From: Amycolatopsis pretoriensis
GTDB lineage: Bacteria > Actinomycetota > Actinomycetes > Mycobacteriales > Pseudonocardiaceae
Reading direction: 5' to 3'
Assembly (NCBI RefSeq): GCF_900107925.1
Contig: NZ_FNUJ01000001.1
Coordinates: forward strand, 186,001-250,000
DNA length: 64,000 nucleotides
Shown: positions 50,082 to 58,816 of the stretch, in pieces
How positions within the stretch are numbered: the first letter of the stretch is position 1
Layout of the letters: the number at the start of each line of letters is the position of its first letter
The notes under the pieces: generated by a model
Told to the model about the DNA's origin: nothing
Databases searched by the model: none
What the model saw: only the letters and a program-made list of their open reading frames with translations
Translations under genes and position numbers: made by a program

Positions 50082-51300
50082 CGCGTCCATGCCCGCGAGG
50101 ATACGGAGATCGCGCGGACGAGCAGATTGCCCGCAAGCCCGGCGCAGGCCCCGCCCGCGGCCCCGGCGGCGAGGGCGAGGAGCGGGTTCGCCGCGAGGTG
50201 CGCGCCGAAGACGGGGACCGAGAAGCCGAAGACGGTCACGGAGAGGTCGACGGAGAACCGGGACAGGAGCGCGACGGCCGCCAGGACGCCGCCGGTGATC
50301 GCGGCGAGTTCGGTGGCTTGGCGAAGGGGTGGCCGGCGCCGGCGGAGGGCGACCGCGATGCCGCAGCCGAGCAGGACTGCCGCGGCGATCCAGTGGGTGG
50401 CCGGAAAGCTGGTGTCGGGGGCGCAGGAGGGTATGCCGGTGAGGTGCCAGGGGACGCCGAGCCCGGTCAGGACGGCGGCGGGGATCAACTGGGGGAGGAG
50501 CAGCAGGACGGCTCCGGCCGCGGTGGTGCCGCCGAGTGCGCCGGCGGCGATCAGGGAGACGGCGGTGAGGGCAGCCAGTGGCCATCGGAGGGCGCGGAGG
50601 GTTGTTGCGGTGGAAGGGAAACGGGTGATGAGCCAGCAGGCAGCGATGACGATGAGGGCGAAGCCGAGCGCGCCGGCGATGGTGGGTCCGGCGGCGACCG
50701 AGTAGGTGGCTTCCAAGTGGGTAGAGGAGGGCAGGCCGGCTTGGGTGGGGAACGCGGGGTTCAGGCCGCCGGCGCCGGGCAGCCCGGCGGGCGCGGGAAA
50801 CGCGGCTTTCAGCCCACCGGCGCCGGGCGGGCCGGCGTGCGCCGGATAACCGGCGCCAAGGCCGCCCAGCGGAACCCTCGCCGGAGCACCGGCACCCGGC
50901 AGCCGAGCCGAAACACAGCCCGCGGGTCCGCCGACCCCGCGCGGCAACCCCACCTTTCCCTGGCCCACAACGCAATCCCACCCAACACCCCGACGAATGC
51001 CGCCCCCGCCACCGCACCGCGCAAGAGCAACCCTTCCCGCCGTCTGAGCAACAGCCACCCCAAAACCACCGCCCCCGCAACGGAAACCCCCAACGGAATC
51101 CCGTGCAGCTCACCCCGCAAGCCGACCGGGAGGCCGGCCACGGCAGCCGCCTGAAAGTCCACCGATCCGCCCACCGCCAACGCGACCATCGGCGCCGTCA
51201 ACCCGGCGGCGCCGAGCAGCGCCAACCCCACCGCCGCGACACCCGCCATCGCGAGCAGGGCCGAGCCCGCCGCCACCAAGCCCCGAACGATCTCGCGCAT
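50078..51300 (-). pseudogene. Streptophobe-like membrane protein with a probable frameshift
   Basis: About 407 residues if one base is restored. The N-terminal part (MREIVRGLVAAGSALLAMAG, GGSVDFQAAA, then helices to ALWA) and the C-terminal part (KVGLPRGV onward, with six or seven helices such as LGFALIVIAACWLITRF) are in different frames. One G added to the run at about 50958-50962 joins them as ALWARGKVGLPRG. The family is actinobacterial and very hydrophobic, of unknown role. A glycine/proline linker with a 16-residue near-repeat (AGLPGAGGLNPAFPTQ) is inside. The reading frame is open upstream to 51528 through two extra 114-bp copies. Confidence 0.7.
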
Positions 51301-51590
51301 CACACGTCCCGGCGCCGGAACACTGCGAACGCCGCCGCCAGTACCGCGGCTACCTCCGCTGCTCGCGAGCAGGGCCGAGCCCGCCGCCACCAAGCCCCAA
51401 ACGATCTCGCGCATCACATGTCCCGGCGCCGGAACACCGTGAATGCCGCCGCCAGTACTGCGGCTACCTCCGCCGCTCGCGAGCAGCGCGACACCCGCCG
51501 CCACCAAGCCCCGAACGATCTCGCGCATCACACGTCCCGGCGCCGGAACACCGTGAACGCCGCCGCCAGTACCGCGGCTACCCCCACGCA
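51249..51590. repeat. 114-bp tandem triplication across a gene junction
   Basis: Three direct copies start at 51249, 51363 and 51477. The unit is 38 codons long and more than 90% identical by eye. It contains the last codons of the ABC permease and the first of the streptophobe-like gene. As a result three ATG codons, each opening with MREIV, stand at 51528, 51414 and 51300 in one frame. The right copy keeps the true permease stop. Confidence 0.9.
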
Positions 51591-52289
51591 CATCCCGGCC
51601 AGGTTCAGCCACGGGTGCGGGAAATCCGGGTCGGGCACCGTCTTCAGCACCGCCGAAGCCCCGAGCGTCGGCCAGTAGAAGAACAGCCCGCGCACCCACG
51701 CCGGGAACAGGCCCGCCAGCGCCGGGACCAGGAAGACGATCCCGACGAGCGTCGCGAGCGCGCCCGCCGTCGCGCGCATCAGTGTGCCGAGCCCGACCGC
51801 CAGCAGCGCGATCGCCGCCAGGTAGAGCCCGCCGCCCGTCACCGCCGACAGCACCCCCGGGTCGCCGAGCCCGGCCCGGGGCAGGTCCTGCGCGCCCAGG
51901 ACCGCCTGGCCCAGGAAGAACGCGGCGAACATCAGCACCTGGCCCGCCACCACGGCCACGCCCACAGCCACCACGACCTTGGCCGCCAGCAGCCGGTGCC
52001 GGCGGGGCGTGGCGATCAGGGACGTCCCGATCAGCCCGGTCGCGTGCTCGCCGGTGACGACCAGGATGCCCAGCACCCCGATGATCAGCTGCGCGACGAT
52101 GTACGACGTCAGGCTGCGGTTGGTCGGGTCCCAGGCCTGCGGATCCTCGGCGTACGCCTTCCCGGCGGCGTTCATGGCCAGCGCCGTGATGCCGAGCCCG
52201 GCCGCGAACAGGCACGCCAGGGTGTACCAGGTCGAGCGCAGGCTGCGGAGCTTGATCCACTCCGCGTGGATCGACTGGGTGAAGCTCAC
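51528..52289 (-). CDS. ABC transporter permease (ABC-2 type)
   Basis: A 253-residue membrane protein with six hydrophobic segments. The N-terminal SIHAEWIKLRSLRSTWYTL and LLAAKVVVAVGVAV are typical of ABC-2 permeases that pair with DrrA/BcrA-like ATPases. The GTG at 52289 overlaps the ATPase stop as GTGA. Its stop overlaps the first ATG of the streptophobe-like frame as TGATG. Its last 15 or so codons are part of the 114-bp triplication. Confidence 0.9.
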   Translation of the reverse strand: MSFTQSIHAEWIKLRSLRSTWYTLACLFAAGLGITALAMNAAGKAYAEDPQAWDPTNRSLTSYIVAQLIIGVLGILVVTGEHATGLIGTSLIATPRRHRLLAAKVVVAVGVAVVAGQVLMFAAFFLGQAVLGAQDLPRAGLGDPGVLSAVTGGGLYLAAIALLAVGLGTLMRATAGALATLVGIVFLVPALAGLFPAWVRGLFFYWPTLGASAVLKTVPDPDFPHPWLNLAGMCVGVAAVLAAAFTVFRRRDV

Positions 52290-53191
52290 GCGCTCGCTCC
52301 CTCGTACTCGACGCTGTCGCGGGTCAGGTTCATGAAGGCGTCTTCGAGCGAGACGCGCTGCGGGGTGAGTTCGGCGAGCGCGACGCCGTGGTACGCCGCG
52401 AGCTTGCCGATCTCGCCGCTCGTCAGGCCGGACACGACGAGCGCGGCCTCGGCGCCTTCGCGCACGGTGGCGCCGGCGGTGGCGAGCAGCCGCGCGAAAC
52501 CGGCATCGGGCGTGCGGACGAGCACGGTGCCCTCGCCGCGCACGAGCTCGCTCACGGCGGTGTCGGCGACGAGCCGGCCGCGGCCGATCACGACCAGGTG
52601 GTCGGCGGTCTGCGCCATCTCGCTCATCAGGTGGCTGGACACCAGCACGGCCCGGCCTTCGCGGGCGAGGGAACGCATGAAGTCGCGGATCCACCGGATG
52701 CCTTCGGGGTCGAGCCCGTTCACCGGCTCGTCGAAGATCAGTACGCGCGGGTCGCCGAGCAGCGCCGCCGCGATGCCGAGGCGCTGGCGCATGCCGAGCG
52801 AGAACCCGCCCGCCCGCTTGCCCGCCACGCTCTCCAGCCCGGTCCGGGCCAGCACTTCGCCGACCCGGCGCCGCGGGAGCCCGTTGCTCGCCGCGAGCGC
52901 CAGCAGGTGGTCGTGGGCTTTCCGGCCACCGTGGACGGCGCCGGCGTCGAGCAGCGCGCCGACCTCGGTCAGCGGGACGGGCAGGTCGCGGTAGCGGCGC
53001 CCGCCGACGGTGACGGACCCGCGCGTCGGCGCCGCGAGGCCGAGGATCAGCTTCATGGTCGTCGACTTGCCCGCGCCGTTCGGTCCGAGGAACCCGGTGA
53101 CCTGCCCGGGTTCGACGGTGAACGACAGGTCGTCGACGACGGTGTCGGGGCCGTACCGCTTGGTCAGGCCGCGCACTTCGATGGTGGTCAT
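52286..53191 (-). CDS. ABC transporter ATP-binding protein
   Basis: A 301-residue ATPase. The Walker A motif GPNGAGKST is near residue 37, then FSLGMRQRLGIAAALLGDPRVLIFDEPVNGLDPEG with signature, Walker B and D-loop, and the switch His in VLVSSHLMSEM. The C-terminal extension (DTAVSELVRGEGTVLVRTPD) is usual for the BcrA/DrrA group, which exports antibiotics and lipids. It heads a five-gene operon ending in a two-component system. Confidence 0.93.
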   Translation of the reverse strand: MTTIEVRGLTKRYGPDTVVDDLSFTVEPGQVTGFLGPNGAGKSTTMKLILGLAAPTRGSVTVGGRRYRDLPVPLTEVGALLDAGAVHGGRKAHDHLLALAASNGLPRRRVGEVLARTGLESVAGKRAGGFSLGMRQRLGIAAALLGDPRVLIFDEPVNGLDPEGIRWIRDFMRSLAREGRAVLVSSHLMSEMAQTADHLVVIGRGRLVADTAVSELVRGEGTVLVRTPDAGFARLLATAGATVREGAEAALVVSGLTSGEIGKLAAYHGVALAELTPQRVSLEDAFMNLTRDSVEYEGASA

Positions 53192-53312
53192 GGCGGCGAG
53201 CGTGGCCCGGCCGCCTGGCCGGTTCCTGGGAGGTTCTGGGAGAACCCTGGGAGTCCGCGCGGCCGGGAGCGGAATCGCCGCGCGCTTCCCCGGAAATCGA
53301 TTCCGGCCGGGG

Positions 53313-53897
53313 TCAGTCGCGGGTGGCGCGGGCGCGCAGGTGCGCCCGTTCGCCGTGCTGTCCGAAGAGGATCAGCAGCTCGACGGCCGTCCCGTCGGCG
53401 CTGCCGAGCCAGTGGGGGAGCGTCGTGTCGAACTCGGCGGCCTCGCCCGCCGGCAGCACCAGGTCGTGCTCGCCGAGGACCAGCCGCAGGTTCCCGTGCA
53501 GTACGTAGAGCCACTCGTGGCCGTCGTGGGTCTGGTGGACCGGCTCCGGCGGGCGGTCGCTGCCGGGGATCAGCATCTTGTACGCCTGCATGCCACCCGG
53601 CCGCCGGGACAGCGGCACGAACGTCATGCCGTAGCGGTGGATCGGCGCGAGGTGGACGCGCGGGTCGCCGGTGCGGGGCGCGCCGACGAGGTCGTCGAGC
53701 GGGACGCGGTAGGCGCGCGCCAGCGGCAGCAGCAGTTCCAGGCTGGCCCGCCGCTGCCCGCTTTCCAGCCGCGACAGCGTGCTCTCCGACACCCCGGTGG
53801 TGCCGGCGACCTCGGCCAGCGTCAGCCCGCGGGTGCGGCGCAGGGCCCGCAGCCGGGGGCCGACCGCGTGCAGGACGTCTTCGATGTCGTCGCTCAC
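53313..53897 (-). CDS. XRE-family regulator with cupin domain
   Basis: A 194-residue protein. An N-terminal HTH_3 domain (LRALRRTRGLTLAEVAGTTGVSESTLSRLESGQRRASLELLLPLA) is followed by a cupin with HQTHDGHEWLYVLHGNLRLVLG and FDTTLPHWLG. This class senses small molecules with the cupin. It starts with GTG at 53897. A methyltransferase gene is divergent 66 bp away and is its likely target. Confidence 0.88.
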   Translation of the reverse strand: MSDDIEDVLHAVGPRLRALRRTRGLTLAEVAGTTGVSESTLSRLESGQRRASLELLLPLARAYRVPLDDLVGAPRTGDPRVHLAPIHRYGMTFVPLSRRPGGMQAYKMLIPGSDRPPEPVHQTHDGHEWLYVLHGNLRLVLGEHDLVLPAGEAAEFDTTLPHWLGSADGTAVELLILFGQHGERAHLRARATRD

Positions 53898-53963
53898 CCG
53901 GCCATCTTGCCGAAACCGCAAGAAAGCGTGCCACTCCGGCACGCCCCGCGCCACGGTGGGGGC

Positions 53964-54569
53964 ATGACCGCCACGGAATTCTGGGACACCCACTACGCGA
54001 CGCCGCGCGCCGCACCCCGCCCGAACGTCCGGCTCACCGAAGTCGTCGCGGACCTCACGCCCGGCACGGCGCTCGACCTGGGCTGCGGCGCCGGCGGCGA
54101 CACGCTGTGGCTCGCCGGCCGCGGCTGGCGGGTGACCGCGGCCGACATCTCCGGCGTCGCGACGACCCGCCTGACCGAACGCGCACAAGAGCTCGGGCTC
54201 GGCGAGCGCGTCCACGCCGAGCGGCACGACCTGGCCGAGACGTTCCCGCCGGGCCGCTTCGACCTCGTCTCGGCGCACTACCTGCACACTTCCTTCGCGT
54301 TGCCACGCGCCCGCGTGCTGCGACAGGCCGCGCACGCGCTGGAGCCGGGCGGCCGGTTGCTGGTCGTCGACCACGGGTCCGTCGCGCCGTGGTCGTGGGA
54401 CCAGGAGGCCCGGTTCACCTCGCCTCGCGAAGTGGCCCTGTCGCTCGAGCTGGACGGCGGTGAGTGGGCCGTCGAGCGCGCCGAAGCGCTGTCCCGCCGG
54501 GCCACCGGACCCGGCGGGCAGGTCGCCGAGGTCGTCGACAACCTGCTGCTGATCCGCCGAGCCGCTTGA
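53964..54569 (+). CDS. Class I SAM-dependent methyltransferase
   Basis: A 201-residue methyltransferase of the Methyltransf_25/TehB-like kind. It begins with EFWDTHYA, carries the SAM motif ALDLGCGAGGDTLWLAGRGW, then AADISGVATTRLTERA, DLVSAHYLHTSF and LEPGGRLLVVDHG. The substrate is unknown; related proteins methylate tellurite, thiols or small metabolites. It is followed by a DinB gene in the same direction after 29 bp. Confidence 0.88.
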   Translation: MTATEFWDTHYATPRAAPRPNVRLTEVVADLTPGTALDLGCGAGGDTLWLAGRGWRVTAADISGVATTRLTERAQELGLGERVHAERHDLAETFPPGRFDLVSAHYLHTSFALPRARVLRQAAHALEPGGRLLVVDHGSVAPWSWDQEARFTSPREVALSLELDGGEWAVERAEALSRRATGPGGQVAEVVDNLLLIRRAA

Positions 54570-54598
54570 CCGTCCGAGAAGGACAGAGAGGACACCCC

Positions 54599-55075
54599 AT
54601 GCCCCGCCGTCGTGACACCCCGCCCCCGCGGACCGGACCCGCCGAGAAGGACGTGCTGCGCGGGTTCCTCGACCAGCTGCGCGCCGCGGTCGCCGCCAAG
54701 GCCGACGGTGTGCCGGAACCGCAGGTCCGGACGCCGGGCGTGCCCTCGGGCACGTCCCTGCTCGGCCTGGTCCGGCACCTCACGCACGTCGAGCGCTTCA
54801 CGTTCCTCGGCGAGCGGACAGCCGACTGGCCAGCCACGTTCCGGCCGCGTCCGGAGGAGACGGCGGAAGCGCTCCTGGCGGGTTACCGCGCGGCGGTCGC
54901 CGAGGCCAACGAGGTGATCGACGCGTGCGCCGACCTGACGGAGCCGGTCGCCCGCCCGGGGCGGACGCCGCCGTCGATGCGCTGGGCGCTGGTCCACCTG
55001 ATCGAGGAGACCGGCCGCCACGCGGGCCACGCCGACATCCTGCGCGAACTGATCGACGGGTCGACGGGCCGGTGA
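54599..55075 (+). CDS. DinB/DUF664 family protein
   Basis: A 158-residue helical bundle. The likely metal-binding histidines are in SLLGLVRHLTHVERF and in ALVHLIEETGRHAGHADILRELIDG, the actinobacterial DUF664 signature. It probably works as a mycothiol-dependent transferase or detoxification enzyme. GAGAGGA precedes the ATG. It is the second such gene in the window and is only distantly similar to the one at 6.4 kb. Confidence 0.85.
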   Translation: MPRRRDTPPPRTGPAEKDVLRGFLDQLRAAVAAKADGVPEPQVRTPGVPSGTSLLGLVRHLTHVERFTFLGERTADWPATFRPRPEETAEALLAGYRAAVAEANEVIDACADLTEPVARPGRTPPSMRWALVHLIEETGRHAGHADILRELIDGSTGR

Positions 55076-55111
55076 CCGGGTTCGCGCCGGCCGGTGTGCG
55101 ACAGTGGCGGG

Positions 55112-55396
55112 ATGAACCACCAGCGCCCGGCGTCGATCCGGGAGCTCGCACGAAGTCCCGCGTGGACGGTGACGGGATCGCGCGGACGCTGGAGCACGGC
55201 TGAACGCGTCCTGTCGCTCGGCAGCCACCACTGGGTGGTCGGGCTGACCCCGACGGCGGGCGGGGCGACGGCGCTGATGCTGTGGTGCGACGACGAAGTG
55301 ATCGCCCATCGGCGCGGTCCGGAAGCGGCATTGTGCGAGACGGCGTTGCGGTGGGAAGCCAACTTGCTGGCGGGCCGTCCGTGGGACGGCCGCTGA
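55112..55396 (+). CDS. Small protein of unknown function
   Basis: A 94-residue protein starting with NHQRPASIRELA. It has a beta-rich middle (HHWVVGLTPTAGGATALMLWCDDEVIAHRR) and a helical end. It is on the same strand as the DinB gene 36 bp upstream and ends at a strong hairpin. I recognise no family; the codon bias agrees with a real gene. Confidence 0.55.
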   Translation: MNHQRPASIRELARSPAWTVTGSRGRWSTAERVLSLGSHHWVVGLTPTAGGATALMLWCDDEVIAHRRGPEAALCETALRWEANLLAGRPWDGR

Positions 55397-55397
55397 G

Positions 55398-55424
55398 CCG
55401 GGCCCGCCGGTGCGGCGGGCCCGG
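55398..55424. terminator. Bidirectional hairpin between convergent genes
   Basis: CCGGGCCCGCC and GGCGGGCCCGG form an 11-bp GC stem around GGTGC, between the ends of two convergent genes. There is no U tract; GC-rich hairpins of this kind are the usual actinobacterial terminator form. Confidence 0.75.
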
Positions 55425-55432
55425 GACCGGTC

Positions 55433-55936
55433 CTAACGGATGGGCTTGGCGGCGGCGAAGTACGCGTTCGACGGCGTCAGGAACGACAGCACGACGCCGA
55501 TGACGGCGACGACCACGCTGATGTACCCCAGCACCGTGGTCTGCCCGACGAGCACCGAAAGCAGCTGCAGCGCGGTGATCACCGTGAGCACGATCCGCGC
55601 CCAGTTGCGGCCGGCGCGCAGTTTGAACGCGAACAGCAGGTACAGCGCGGCGATGACCACGGCGATCACGAGCGCGACGACCATCGTGATCGTGACGGCC
55701 TGGTCGATCTGCGCGTCGGTCAGCGAACCGCCGCTTTGTCTGTTCGAATTCCGCAGTGTGTCGGCGATCGCGTCACGGCTTGCGAAGATCAGGAAGCCGC
55801 CGACGAGGCCGATCACAGTCGAGGCGATGAACGCCCAGAAAGCCCCTTCGACCGTGCTGGGCCGCGCCGGTGCGGCGGCGGGCCGGCCCGCCGCCGCGGA
55901 TTCGGGATAGTTCGGGTAGTTCGGTGATTCGGTCAT
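55433..55936 (-). CDS. Four-helix membrane protein of unknown function
   Basis: A 167-residue protein. A flexible Pro/Tyr/Ala N-terminal tail (SPNYPNYPES) leads to hydrophobic segments at about residues 32-50, 84-104, 112-130 and 134-152. The loop between the first two is polar (RNSNRQSGGSLTDAQ). Similar proteins are common in actinobacteria without a known role. Confidence 0.7.
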   Translation of the reverse strand: MTESPNYPNYPESAAAGRPAAAPARPSTVEGAFWAFIASTVIGLVGGFLIFASRDAIADTLRNSNRQSGGSLTDAQIDQAVTITMVVALVIAVVIAALYLLFAFKLRAGRNWARIVLTVITALQLLSVLVGQTTVLGYISVVVAVIGVVLSFLTPSNAYFAAAKPIR

Positions 55937-56014
55937 AGAGATCGAATAGCACGCTCACGACCCGCCCGCTGAACGAACGGCCGTTTCCGGCGTGAAACCG
56001 TGATATCGGACGAG

Positions 56015-56176
56015 TCAGTGCTTGCGGCCGAGCGCCTCCCGCTTGACGAATCCGATCACCGCGGTCGCCACGAACAGCACCGCGCCGACGATGATCAACC
56101 AGAACAGCCCCTTGATGACGATGCCGAGGACGGCCAGGACGGCCCAGATCACCAGCAGCCCGATGAGGATTCCCAT
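56015..56176 (-). CDS. Small hydrophobic protein, 53 residues
   Basis: A short gene: MGILIGLLVIWAVLAVLG, a GLFWLIIVGAVLFVATAVIGF segment and a basic tail KREALGRKH. Two membrane helices occupy most of the length. AAAGGGAG precedes the ATG. It resembles the tiny hydrophobic proteins widespread in actinobacteria and is probably real because of the ribosome site and lack of stops. Confidence 0.7.
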   Translation of the reverse strand: MGILIGLLVIWAVLAVLGIVIKGLFWLIIVGAVLFVATAVIGFVKREALGRKH

Positions 56177-56225
56177 GTCAGCTCCCTTTCGCAGTTGCCG
56201 CGGGGATACCCGCGCACCCGGCTCG

Positions 56226-56723
56226 CTACACGCGGCGACGCCGTCGCCAGTACGCCCAGGTGACGGCGGCCAGCAGCGGCGCCCACAGCAGCAGCGGCAG
56301 GTAGCAGGCGACGAGCAGGGCGTGCCAGCCCGGGCCGGCGAACGTGACGGCGCCGAGCCCGGGGAAGTCTCGGAACGCGTACGCCCAGATCGCCGCGAGC
56401 GCCAACGCCCCGGTGGCGGCGGGGACGATAGCCGCGTACGGCGCGACCCGGCGGCCGCCGAGCAGCGGGATCCACCGGGGGACGCGTTCGCCCCACGGCC
56501 GGACCAGGCCGAGCGTGAGCAGCGCCAGGGCTTCGGAGACGACGCTCAGCCCGACGATGTACGCGGCTTCGCCGAAGCCGATCGCGTAGTGGGGCCGCAG
56601 CCCGAGATCGGCGCCGCCGGCGAGGAAGAGCCGCCAGATGCCGGACGGCAGGGTGACGAGCGGGACGGCGTGCGCGGCGACGACGGCCCACCGCTGCGGG
56701 CGGACGACGGAGGGTGCGGTCAT
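56226..56723 (-). CDS. Integral membrane protein of unknown function
   Basis: A 165-residue protein with four hydrophobic segments at about residues 12-32, 48-72, 92-114 and 132-156, ending in a basic tail WRRRRRV. The aromatic motif LPSGIWRLFLAGG after helix 1 is characteristic but not assigned. It starts with ATG at 56723, near the IclR operon's 3' side. No function can be proposed. Confidence 0.65.
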   Translation of the reverse strand: MTAPSVVRPQRWAVVAAHAVPLVTLPSGIWRLFLAGGADLGLRPHYAIGFGEAAYIVGLSVVSEALALLTLGLVRPWGERVPRWIPLLGGRRVAPYAAIVPAATGALALAAIWAYAFRDFPGLGAVTFAGPGWHALLVACYLPLLLWAPLLAAVTWAYWRRRRRV

Positions 56724-56847
56724 GGTCCCGACTCTGTCCGGTTCGCGACGCCGGTACCTCCCGCCGAGGTATCAGCCGGCCCCTCTCTCGGGGGAGACGG
56801 ACGCCGAACGTCAACGGCGGCCCGCTGACGTCCACTGTGGACCTACC

Positions 56848-57606
56848 TCAAGCCGGCTCCCAGCCCAGGTGCGCGGAAACCTCCGCGGCGGCCCGCGCGG
56901 TGATCCGGCCCGCGGCGTCGAGGCGCGCGCCGAGCCGGCCGGCGGGCGCGGACACGTTGAGCGCGGCGACGACCCGGCCGCGGAAGTCCCGCACCGGCGC
57001 CGAAACGCCGACCAGACCCGGCTCGAACTCTTCGTGAACGCGGGCGTACCCGTCCCGGCGGGCTTCCCCGATCTTCGCCCACAATCGAGGCAGAGTGTCC
57101 GCTTCGGACGGTCCGGGGAAGCGGACGTAGAGGTCGTCGGGGGAGGCGTCGAGCAGCAGCACGCGCCCGGCGGACGTGCAGTGGGCCGGGACACCGCGGC
57201 CTTCCCAGCCGGGTGCGCGGAACGAGTGCCCGGACACCGAAAGCACCGTGAGCACCTCCTGGCCGCGCAGGACGCACAGGTGGATGGTCTCTTCGAGCTC
57301 GGCCGACAGCTCCCGCATGACCGGCTCGGCGACGCGGACGAGCCGGTCGTCGACCGTCCGGGCGACGAGTGAGAACAACCGCCGCCCGAGCCGGTAGGAG
57401 AGCGTGTCCGGATCCCGTTCGACGACGCCCTCTTCGGCGAGCGCCTTGAGCGCCCGCGACACCTGGCTCTTCTCCCGCCCGGTGAGCTGGGCGAGCCGCA
57501 CGACACCCAGCCCGCCGGCGCGCTGAGCCTCGGGTGAGGCGAGCGCTTCGAGCAGGTCCAGGTCGCGGCGGAGGCCGTACCCCGGGCGGCGCGGGTCGTC
57601 GGGCAC
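56848..57606 (-). CDS. IclR family regulator
   Basis: A 252-residue protein. The N-terminal winged helix is DLDLLEALAS and RLAQLTGREKSQVSRALKALAEEGVVERDPDTLSYRLG. The C-terminal effector domain includes LSAELEETIHLCVLRGQEVLTVL, the PAHCTSAGRVLL helix start and ALNVSAPAGRLG. IclR proteins sense small acids. It starts with GTG and is divergent from the enolase-superfamily gene, with a perfect palindrome between. Confidence 0.9.
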   Translation of the reverse strand: MPDDPRRPGYGLRRDLDLLEALASPEAQRAGGLGVVRLAQLTGREKSQVSRALKALAEEGVVERDPDTLSYRLGRRLFSLVARTVDDRLVRVAEPVMRELSAELEETIHLCVLRGQEVLTVLSVSGHSFRAPGWEGRGVPAHCTSAGRVLLLDASPDDLYVRFPGPSEADTLPRLWAKIGEARRDGYARVHEEFEPGLVGVSAPVRDFRGRVVAALNVSAPAGRLGARLDAAGRITARAAAEVSAHLGWEPA

Positions 57607-57639
57607 ACCGCGAACGTAGCAAGCCGCGGTTGGCGTGAG

Positions 57640-57655
57640 CGCAACGCGCGTTGCG
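57640..57655. promoter_or_regulatory. IclR operator-like palindrome
   Basis: CGCAACGCGCGTTGCG is a perfect 16-bp palindrome in the 100-bp gap between the IclR gene and the enolase-superfamily gene. It probably serves both. Confidence 0.75.
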
Positions 57656-57706
57656 ATCTCCGGCCGGTCCTTGCCCGGCGTTTCCGGCGGCTCCTACCGT
57701 CGGCCC

Positions 57707-58816
57707 GTGCGGATCACGGCCATCACCCTCGACCGGCTGCGGCTGGAGCTGGACCCGCCGCTGCACGCGGCCTGGGACCCGGACCCGCGCCGCCACTTCG
57801 ACGCCACGATCGTGCGCGTGCACACCGACGACGGCGTCACCGGCATCGGCTCCGGCGACACCATGGCCGGGTTCGAGGCCGTCGAGCACCTGTTCCTCGG
57901 CCAGGATCCCCTGGACATCGTCCGGCACGTCTAGGCCATCGAAACGGCGAACTTCCACGGCGGCCGCTTCTGGCCCCTCGAAGCCGCTCTCTGGGACGTC
58001 ATCGGCCAGGTCGCCGGTCTCCCGGTGGCGGCGCTGTTCGGGAACTCCGCCCGCTCGCTGCCCGCGTACGCCTCCTCGGCGGAGCTGAAGCCGCCGGAGG
58101 AGCGCGTCGAAACGGCGCTGCGGGCCCGCGAAGCCGGGTTTCAGGCGATGAAGATCCGCATCGCCCCCGATCGCGTGGACGACGGCGTCGCGGCGGTGGC
58201 GGCCGTCCGCGACGCGCTCGGCCCGGGCTTCGGGATCATGGCAGACCTCAACCAGTCCTGGCGGATGGCCGGCGACACCAGCGCCGCGACCGACCTGGCG
58301 GCCACCCGGAAGCTGGTGCGCCGGCTGGCCGAGCTGGACGTCCTGTGGGTCGAGGAACCGTTGCCCTATCACGATCTCGACGGCTTCCGGACGCTGCGCG
58401 CGGAGAACCCGGGCCTGCGGATCGCGGCGGGGGAGATGCACCACTCGGTGCCGGAACTGCTGCGGTACCTCGAAGAAGACGTCCTCGACGTCTACCAGAT
58501 GGACGTCGTGCTGGCGGTCGGCCTGCACCGCACCCGGACGCTGGCCGAGCTCGCGCGGCTCAAGCACCGCGCGTTCACCCCGCACAGCTGGACCAACGGC
58601 ATCGGCGTGCTGGCCAACCTGCACGTCTCGGCCGGCGTCGGCGGCGGCCCGTACTTCGAGTTCCCGTGGGACCCGCCCGGCTGGACGCCCGAGCGGCGCG
58701 ACTTCATGCTGGCGGAACCACTGGTGATCACCCCGGCCGGGCACCTGGAGGTTCCGGACCGGCCCGGTCTGGGCGTCGAACTCGACGAGGAGGCGGTGGC
58801 GCGGTGGCGGATCTGA
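57707..58816 (+). pseudogene. Mandelate racemase/muconate-lactonizing enzyme gene with in-frame stop
   Basis: A 369-codon enolase-superfamily gene interrupted by TAG at 57932-57934 (codon 76). Both sides are in the same frame and otherwise intact. The N-terminal capping part ends QDPLDIVRHV, and the barrel continues AIETANFHGGRFWPLEAALWDVIG. The barrel has AMKIRI (catalytic base), metal ligands in MADLNQSW, WVEEPL and AAGEMHH, and the second base in FTPHSWTNGIG. It should have epimerised or dehydrated a sugar acid. CAG to TAG is the simplest explanation. The next gene overlaps by 13 bp. Confidence 0.85.

Noticed and set aside
51249..51590. CRISPR-like array
   Set aside because: The units are adjacent 114-bp copies without unique spacers and contain coding sequence.
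57932..57934. Amber codon decoded as pyrrolysine
   Set aside because: No pyrrolysine machinery is expected in actinomycetes, and the position is in an ordinary helix of the capping domain.
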